Assembly (NCBI RefSeq): GCF_012676905.1
Contig: NZ_CP051428.1
Location: 2,442,001-2,506,000 of the forward strand
DNA length: 64,000 bases
Source: Paenibacillus albicereus
GTDB taxonomy: Bacteria; Bacillota; Bacilli; Paenibacillales; Paenibacillaceae
Direction: 5' to 3'
Below the pieces are notes generated by a model. It was not told where the DNA came from and ran no database searches. It was given only the letters and a program-made list of their open reading frames with translations. Made by a program: the position numbers and the translations under genes. This document shows, piece after piece, positions 59,761 through 64,000 of this stretch (positions are counted from its first letter, which is position 1; each line of letters begins with the position of its first letter).

Positions 59761-60423
59761 ATGTACAAGACGCTTTACGTCCAGCATGAGGGCAAGCCGG
59801 CCGAGACGGTCATCCGCCGCTATTCGCTCGAGGACGCCGATGCGCTGATCGAGGTGCAGCGGCGGAGCTTCCCGCCGCCTTATCCGCAGGAGCTGCTCTG
59901 GACGCGCGGACAGATCGCCGAGCATGTGCGCCTCTTTCCGGAAGGAGCGTTGTGCGCCGAGGCCGGCGGCATCCTCGTCGGCTCGATGACCGGCATGCGG
60001 CTGCATGCGGCGGAGGGGGAGCACCGAAGCTGGTCGGAGGCGACCGGGGACGGCAGCCTTTCGACCCACGAGCCGGACGGGCAGACGCTGTATGTCGTCG
60101 ACATCTGCGTCGTGCCGGAGTACCGCAAGAGCGGCATCGGCCGCTGGCTCATGCAGACGATGTACGAGACGGTCGTCCATCTCGGCCTGGAGCGGCTGCT
60201 CGGCGGCGGCCGCCTGCCGGGCTATCATCGCCACGCGGAGCGGATGAGCGCCGAGGCGTACCTCTCCGCCGTCCTGCGCGGCGAGCTGAACGACCCGGTG
60301 CTGGGCTTCCTGCTGCGCTGCGGCCGCACGCCGGTCGGCGTCGCATCGGCCTATTTGGACGACGAGGAATCCTGCGGCCATGCCGCGATGATGGAATGGC
60401 GCAATCCGTTTCTTCCCCGCTGA
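59761..60423 (+). CDS. GNAT family N-acetyltransferase, partner of the hydrolase
   Basis: A 220-residue protein. VIRRYSLEDADALIEVQRRS begins the fold, LYVVDICVVPEYRKSGIG with RWLMQTMYETV forms the acetyl-CoA loop, and GLERLLGGGRLPGYHRHAER follows. In other bacteria the same type of GNAT is fused to a nitrilase-type domain, so the two products probably act together on one substrate. AAGGAGG precedes the ATG. It lies 24 bases after the hydrolase gene. Confidence 0.85.
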   Translation: MYKTLYVQHEGKPAETVIRRYSLEDADALIEVQRRSFPPPYPQELLWTRGQIAEHVRLFPEGALCAEAGGILVGSMTGMRLHAAEGEHRSWSEATGDGSLSTHEPDGQTLYVVDICVVPEYRKSGIGRWLMQTMYETVVHLGLERLLGGGRLPGYHRHAERMSAEAYLSAVLRGELNDPVLGFLLRCGRTPVGVASAYLDDEESCGHAAMMEWRNPFLPR

Positions 60424-60450
60424 CGACTGAACGACAAGGAGAGCGATCAC

Positions 60451-61119
60451 ATGGACTATTACCGCATCACATCGATCGAGGACGAGCATTTTTCCAAGCT
60501 GCACCGCCTGCTCCAGGATATCTTTCCTCCGGAGGAGGTGCTGGCCTACGAGCTGTGGGAGGGGCCGCTGCAGGACCCGGGCATCCACGTCTGCGTCGCC
60601 CTGCATGACGGGGAAGCCGTAGGCGCGACCGAATACCGCTACTATCCGCAGCTGCGCGTCGCGATGACCGACTTCACGATCATCGGCCGTCCCGGCCTTG
60701 GCGTCGGACGGTTCCTGCTGCGCAGCCGGGAGAAGGAGCTTGCCCGCCTGGCGGCCGAATCCGGTACGGAGCCGATCGGCATGTTCGCGGAAATCTACGA
60801 TCCGTACCGCACGGAGCACGGCTTCGGCGGCGCCGATCCGATGAACCCGTTCGTGCGGCGGGAGGTGCTGTCCCATATCGGCTACAAGCGGCTGGAGCTC
60901 GACTACGTGCACCCGTCCTGGGATTTGCAGGGAGGAGCCGTGAGCGGCCTCGATCTCGGCTTCCTGCCGCAGGACGAGGAGCTGGACGGCATACCGGGCG
61001 CTCTGGCGGCGGAATTCCTCGAGACGTACTATTCGGCCATCGAGGCCAAGCCGGCGCAGTGGTACGACATGGTGGCGGGGCTGAAGCGGCAGGGTCGCGT
61101 CGCCCTGCTTCCGCTGTAG
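60451..61119 (+). CDS. Second GNAT-like protein of the operon
   Basis: A 222-residue protein that looks like a divergent GNAT. It starts YYRITSIEDEHFSKLHRLLQ, has VALHDGEAVGATEYRYYPQL in the strand region and GLGVGRFLLRSREKELARLA as a shortened acetyl-CoA loop. The second half (GMFAEIYDPYRTEHGFGGAD) is not typical and I do not recognise it. AAGGAGAGCG is upstream. It is 27 bases from the first GNAT gene and one base from the MBL gene. Confidence 0.7.
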   Translation: MDYYRITSIEDEHFSKLHRLLQDIFPPEEVLAYELWEGPLQDPGIHVCVALHDGEAVGATEYRYYPQLRVAMTDFTIIGRPGLGVGRFLLRSREKELARLAAESGTEPIGMFAEIYDPYRTEHGFGGADPMNPFVRREVLSHIGYKRLELDYVHPSWDLQGGAVSGLDLGFLPQDEELDGIPGALAAEFLETYYSAIEAKPAQWYDMVAGLKRQGRVALLPL

Positions 61120-61120
61120 C

Positions 61121-61954
61121 ATGAGCGCTTACGAAGACGGCCGTCCTGGTCCGCTCGAGCTGCGCTTTCTCGGCACGGGAGATGCGATGGGCGTGCCGCG
61201 CGTCTATTGCAGCTGCGTCGTATGCGAGGAATCCCGCCGCACGGGCTTCAACCGCCGGCCGCGCTCGTCGCTGCTGCTGCGCGGGCTCGATGCGGACGGA
61301 GCGGCGACGCTGATCGATTGCGGCCCCGACTGGGGCCGCCAGATGGAGGAGGCCGGACTGCGCTCGGTCCGGCGCATCCTGATTACCCACGCGCACTTCG
61401 ACCATATCGGCGGGCTCGTCGAATGGGCGGACGCCTGCCGTCGGACGAAGCAAAAAGGAACGGCCTTCGCCCCGGCGGAAGTCATCCCGGCCATTCTCGA
61501 CCGGTTTCCCTGGCTGGAGAGCTGGATCGACTTTTTGCCTTGCGACGAGCCGCTCCGCCTCGGCAGCTGGACGATCCGCTGCTGGCGCGTGAATCACGGG
61601 CACAACGGCTACTCCTACGCCTACCGCTTCGAACAGGCGGAGACGGGGCTGAGCTGGGCTTACTGCTCCGATGCGATCGGCCTCGACGACGGCATGAAGG
61701 CTCCGCTTCGCGGCTGCCGCCTCGTCATCCTGGGCACGAGCTTTTACGAAGAGCCGTACTCGTACGAGACGCGATCCTTGTACGACGTGAAGGAGGCGAT
61801 CGAGCTGCAGCGGGAGCTGCAGCCCGGCGAGCTGCTGCTGACCCATCTGTCGCATGACATCGACCTGATGCGCGACTATGGCTTGCCGGCAGGAATGGCT
61901 TTCGCCCAGACCGGCTTGACGAGGCGGATCGGAGGCCAGGCGCAGGCCGATTGA
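61121..61954 (+). CDS. MBL-fold hydrolase, PhnP-like
   Basis: A 277-residue metallo-hydrolase. RFLGTGDAMGVPRVYCSCVV and CEESRRTGFNRRPRSSLLL resemble PhnP, including the Cys cluster that holds an extra zinc. The active-site motif is ITHAHFDHIGGLVEWADACR, then VNHGHNGYSYAYRF and LLTHLSHDID. PhnP cuts cyclic phosphodiesters of ribose, so a related ester is likely. It starts one base after the previous stop, the tightest join in the operon. Confidence 0.85.
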   Translation: MSAYEDGRPGPLELRFLGTGDAMGVPRVYCSCVVCEESRRTGFNRRPRSSLLLRGLDADGAATLIDCGPDWGRQMEEAGLRSVRRILITHAHFDHIGGLVEWADACRRTKQKGTAFAPAEVIPAILDRFPWLESWIDFLPCDEPLRLGSWTIRCWRVNHGHNGYSYAYRFEQAETGLSWAYCSDAIGLDDGMKAPLRGCRLVILGTSFYEEPYSYETRSLYDVKEAIELQRELQPGELLLTHLSHDIDLMRDYGLPAGMAFAQTGLTRRIGGQAQAD

Positions 61955-61975
61955 TCGGCATGGCCGACCGCAACC

Positions 61976-62031
61976 CAAAACAACCGCATTCGCCGGAGAC
62001 TTGCTCCGGCGAATGCGGTTGTTCGTTCTTC
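61976..62031. terminator. Bidirectional terminator between the MBL and ABC exporter genes
   Basis: A 19-base perfect stem (61980-61998 and 62004-62022) with loop ACTTG. A run on one side and T-rich bases on the other suit the converging genes. Confidence 0.85.
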
Positions 62032-62086
62032 CACGGAAATCGGTCGAAGCAGGGATGCCGGATGCTCGTGCCGCTGCTTCCGCCTG

Positions 62087-63946
62087 TCAGCCTGCAGGCT
62101 GGCTGCCGGAGTCCGGCCGGCCCTGGGAGTGGCGGTACAGGCGGGCGTATGGGCCGCCCTTGCCGAGCAGCTCGCCGTGCGTGCCGGACTCGACGATGCT
62201 GCCGCCGCGCATGACGACGATCCGGTCGGCGTTCATGATCGTCGACAGCCGATGCGCGATGACGAGCGTCGTCCGTCCCTCGGAGACGGCCGCGAGCGCC
62301 TGCTGCACCATCTGCTCGGTGCTGGAGTCGAGGCTGGCGGTCGCCTCGTCGAGGATGAGGATCGAGGGGCGGAAGACGACGATGCGGGCGAAGCTGATGA
62401 GCTGGCGCTCCCCGGCCGACAGTCCGCTCCCTTTCTCGCTGAGCATCGTCCCGTATCCGTCCGGCAGCCGCCGGATGAGGCGATCGGCCCCGACGAAGCG
62501 GCATGCCTCGCGCGCCTCCTCCTCGGATATCGACGGATCGAACAAGCGCACGTTGTCGAGGATCGATCCGGAGAACAGATACGGCTCCTGCTGCACGAGC
62601 CCGACGACGCGCTGCAGGCGCGCGAGCGGAATATGGCGCACGTCGACGCCGTCGATCGATACCGATCCCCGCTGCACGTCGTAAAAGCGGCAGAGCAGGC
62701 TGATGAGCGAGCTCTTGCCGGCGCCGGTCGTGCCGACGATGCCGATCGTCTCGCCGGGCGCGATGTCGAGGCTGATGCCCCGCAGCACGGGCTCTGCCGG
62801 ATCATAGCCGAACTCGACGTCCCGGAAGCGCACCGCGCCGGAGCCGATGCCGTCCAGCTCCGGCGCGGCTGCGGGGGCGGCGTCCGGCAGCGCCGAACGG
62901 GTCTGGAACAGCTTCCAGATGCGGTCCATGGAGACGGAGGCGGCCTGCAGCGTGTTCCACTGCTGGGTGATCGAGTTGATCGGCTGGAAAAACTGGCGGA
63001 TGTACGTGATGAACGCATAGAGGACGCCGAATTCAAGCCCTTCTCCGTAGACGGCGCGGCCGCCGAGCCACGTGACGAAGGCGACCGACAGGTTGCCGAG
63101 CAGGTCGAACGAGCGGTTGAACAGCACGTTCGTACGGATTTCCCGCAGGTTGGCTTCGTAATAGGAGCCGTTGCGCTCCTCGAACTGCCGCTGCTGCTCG
63201 CGCTCCTGGCGGAACGCCTGGACGAGGTTCATGCCGCTCAGGTTCTCGGCGGTGAAGGCGATCAGCCGCGACAGGCGGCTGCGCGACTGCTGGTACGTGC
63301 GCCGCATGTAGCTGCGGAACCCGGCGGCGATGAGCGCGATCAGCGGCAGCAGCAGCAGGCTGTAGCCGGCCAGCACCGGATCGAGCTGGAACATGAGGAA
63401 CAGGATGAAGACGAGCGTCAGCCCGTCGCGGAACAGGCTGAGGCATACCTGCGTGAAGAACTGGCTGACCGTCTCCGTGTCGCCGGACATATGCGTGACC
63501 AGGCTGCCGCTGGACATGCGGTCGTAGAACGACGGCGACAGCCGCGACAGATGGCGGAACAGATCCTTGCGCAGCTTGGAGACGATGCCCTGTCCGGCCC
63601 GCTGGACGAGCAGGCTCTGCCAGTAGCTGAAGGCGAGCGCGAGCAGCGACAGCGCCAGGTACAGTCCCGCCAGCAGCAGGACGGGGCCGAGCTCGCCGCC
63701 GCCGCTCATCAGGTGGTCGTCGATTGCGATCTTCACGAGGTACGGCTGCAGCAGGTCGGCCGAGATCGCGAAGACCGTGCAGGCGACAACGCCGGCGAAC
63801 GTCTTGCGGTAAGGCTTCGCGTAGGTCATCAGGCCGCGCAAGGCGGTCCGCTCGGAACCGTCGGCCGCCGAAGAGGGGGCAGGAGGAGGCTCCGGCCCCT
63901 TCTTTCCGCGTTGGTCGGGGGCAGGCTCAGGCGCCGTTTCGGCCAT
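62087..63946 (-). CDS. Heterodimeric ABC exporter subunit (YheH/BmrD-like)
   Basis: A 619-residue half-transporter. A Pro-rich head precedes six membrane helices (MTYAKPYRKTFAGVVACTVF on) and the ATPase: Walker A VGTTGAGKSSLISLL, Q-loop LVQQEPYLFSG, signature SGLSAGERQLISFAR, Walker B LILDEATASLDSSTEQ and switch His IAHRLST. The LSAGE signature with Glu in Walker B marks the active-site half of asymmetric exporters such as YheIH/BmrCD. AAAGGAGGA lies upstream on the minus strand. It overlaps the partner gene by 20 bases. Confidence 0.92.
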   Translation of the reverse strand: MAETAPEPAPDQRGKKGPEPPPAPSSAADGSERTALRGLMTYAKPYRKTFAGVVACTVFAISADLLQPYLVKIAIDDHLMSGGGELGPVLLLAGLYLALSLLALAFSYWQSLLVQRAGQGIVSKLRKDLFRHLSRLSPSFYDRMSSGSLVTHMSGDTETVSQFFTQVCLSLFRDGLTLVFILFLMFQLDPVLAGYSLLLLPLIALIAAGFRSYMRRTYQQSRSRLSRLIAFTAENLSGMNLVQAFRQEREQQRQFEERNGSYYEANLREIRTNVLFNRSFDLLGNLSVAFVTWLGGRAVYGEGLEFGVLYAFITYIRQFFQPINSITQQWNTLQAASVSMDRIWKLFQTRSALPDAAPAAAPELDGIGSGAVRFRDVEFGYDPAEPVLRGISLDIAPGETIGIVGTTGAGKSSLISLLCRFYDVQRGSVSIDGVDVRHIPLARLQRVVGLVQQEPYLFSGSILDNVRLFDPSISEEEAREACRFVGADRLIRRLPDGYGTMLSEKGSGLSAGERQLISFARIVVFRPSILILDEATASLDSSTEQMVQQALAAVSEGRTTLVIAHRLSTIMNADRIVVMRGGSIVESGTHGELLGKGGPYARLYRHSQGRPDSGSQPAG

Positions 63947-64000
63947 GCTCCATTCCTCCTTTCTGCAGCGCCGCGAGTTCCGCGTACAGTCCTTCCTCGA
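63927..64000 (-). CDS. Partner ABC exporter subunit, C-terminal fragment
   Basis: The last ~24 residues of an open frame entering from beyond the window. It reads EEGLYAELAALQKGG near its end and stops at 63927-63929, inside the start of the exporter gene. ABC half-transporters usually end with a GLYAEL-type helix after the ATPase, so this is probably the YheI/BmrC-like partner. The rest cannot be seen. Confidence 0.65.
   Translation of the reverse strand, partial: EEGLYAELAALQKGGMEHGRNGA

Overview
The window is a gene-dense, high-GC stretch of a spore-forming Gram-positive chromosome, most likely a high-GC member of the Paenibacillaceae. Pointers to this are the spore genes cotE and spoVK, the glnR-glnA pair, the divergent lexA/yneA SOS locus, mrfAB, lipoprotein signal peptides, strong AGGAGG-type ribosome binding sites, and an order resembling Bacillus (cotE near mutS-mutL-miaA-hfq; spoVK near ynbB-glnR-glnA). 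I see no rRNA, tRNA, CRISPR array, insertion sequence or prophage. The window looks like core chromosome with a few lineage-specific inserts.

Layout: 1-167 is the tail of an M32 carboxypeptidase. 375-3092 is an ABC importer of the nitrate/sulfonate/pyrimidine class (lipoprotein, ATPase, permease). 3244-4248 is an aromatic-acid-exporter-type membrane protein. 4435-6870 holds cotE, with two candidate mother-cell promoters, and a phage-type amidoligase. 7139-9364 is a LysE exporter divergent from a MocR regulator. 9602-16593 is mutS, mutL (frame disrupted in its linker), a methyltransferase, miaA and hfq. 16744-20466 is a class A PBP with a Gly-Asn tail, a lipoprotein cyclophilin and a small membrane protein. 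20641-24572 is a four-subunit cyo-type quinol oxidase operon. 24810-27247 is DUF402, YdcF and spoVK. 27360-31028 is a Met-gamma-lyase-like PLP enzyme, glnR, glnA and a GNAT.

31101-33992 is an unusually long ArsR-type regulator divergent from a GH51 arabinofuranosidase, followed by a small Cys-rich protein. 34161-36559 is an unknown gene, lexA and yneA sharing an intergenic region with six LexA-like boxes, and a DUF896 protein. 36562-38974 is an aldo/keto reductase, a membrane protein and a HAD hydrolase. 39058-44206 is mtnD divergent from metH, then ribonuclease Z. 44429-52563 is a probable seven-gene operon rich in DNA repair genes (mrfA, mrfB, HAD-IIA, Fpg/Nei-like, nfo) ending in an ABC ATPase and an RlmM-like methyltransferase. 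52677-58090 is a Ser/Thr kinase fused to a MinD/ParA-like domain, an ABC-F ATPase and an OmpR/histidine-kinase pair. 58202-64000 is an NlpC/P60 hydrolase, a compact nitrilase-GNAT-GNAT-MBL operon and a heterodimeric ABC exporter cut by the window edge.

Functional themes are genome maintenance (mutSL, mrfAB, Fpg/Nei, nfo, lexA), nitrogen and methionine metabolism, sporulation, cell wall and respiration. The most interesting regulatory DNA is the lexA/yneA SOS region, the palindromes in front of the arabinofuranosidase gene, a GlnR box overlapping the stop codon of the gene before glnR, and the dyad over the NlpC/P60 promoter. The best candidates for undescribed biology are the CotE-linked amidoligase, the kinase/MinD-like fusion and the four-gene nitrilase operon.
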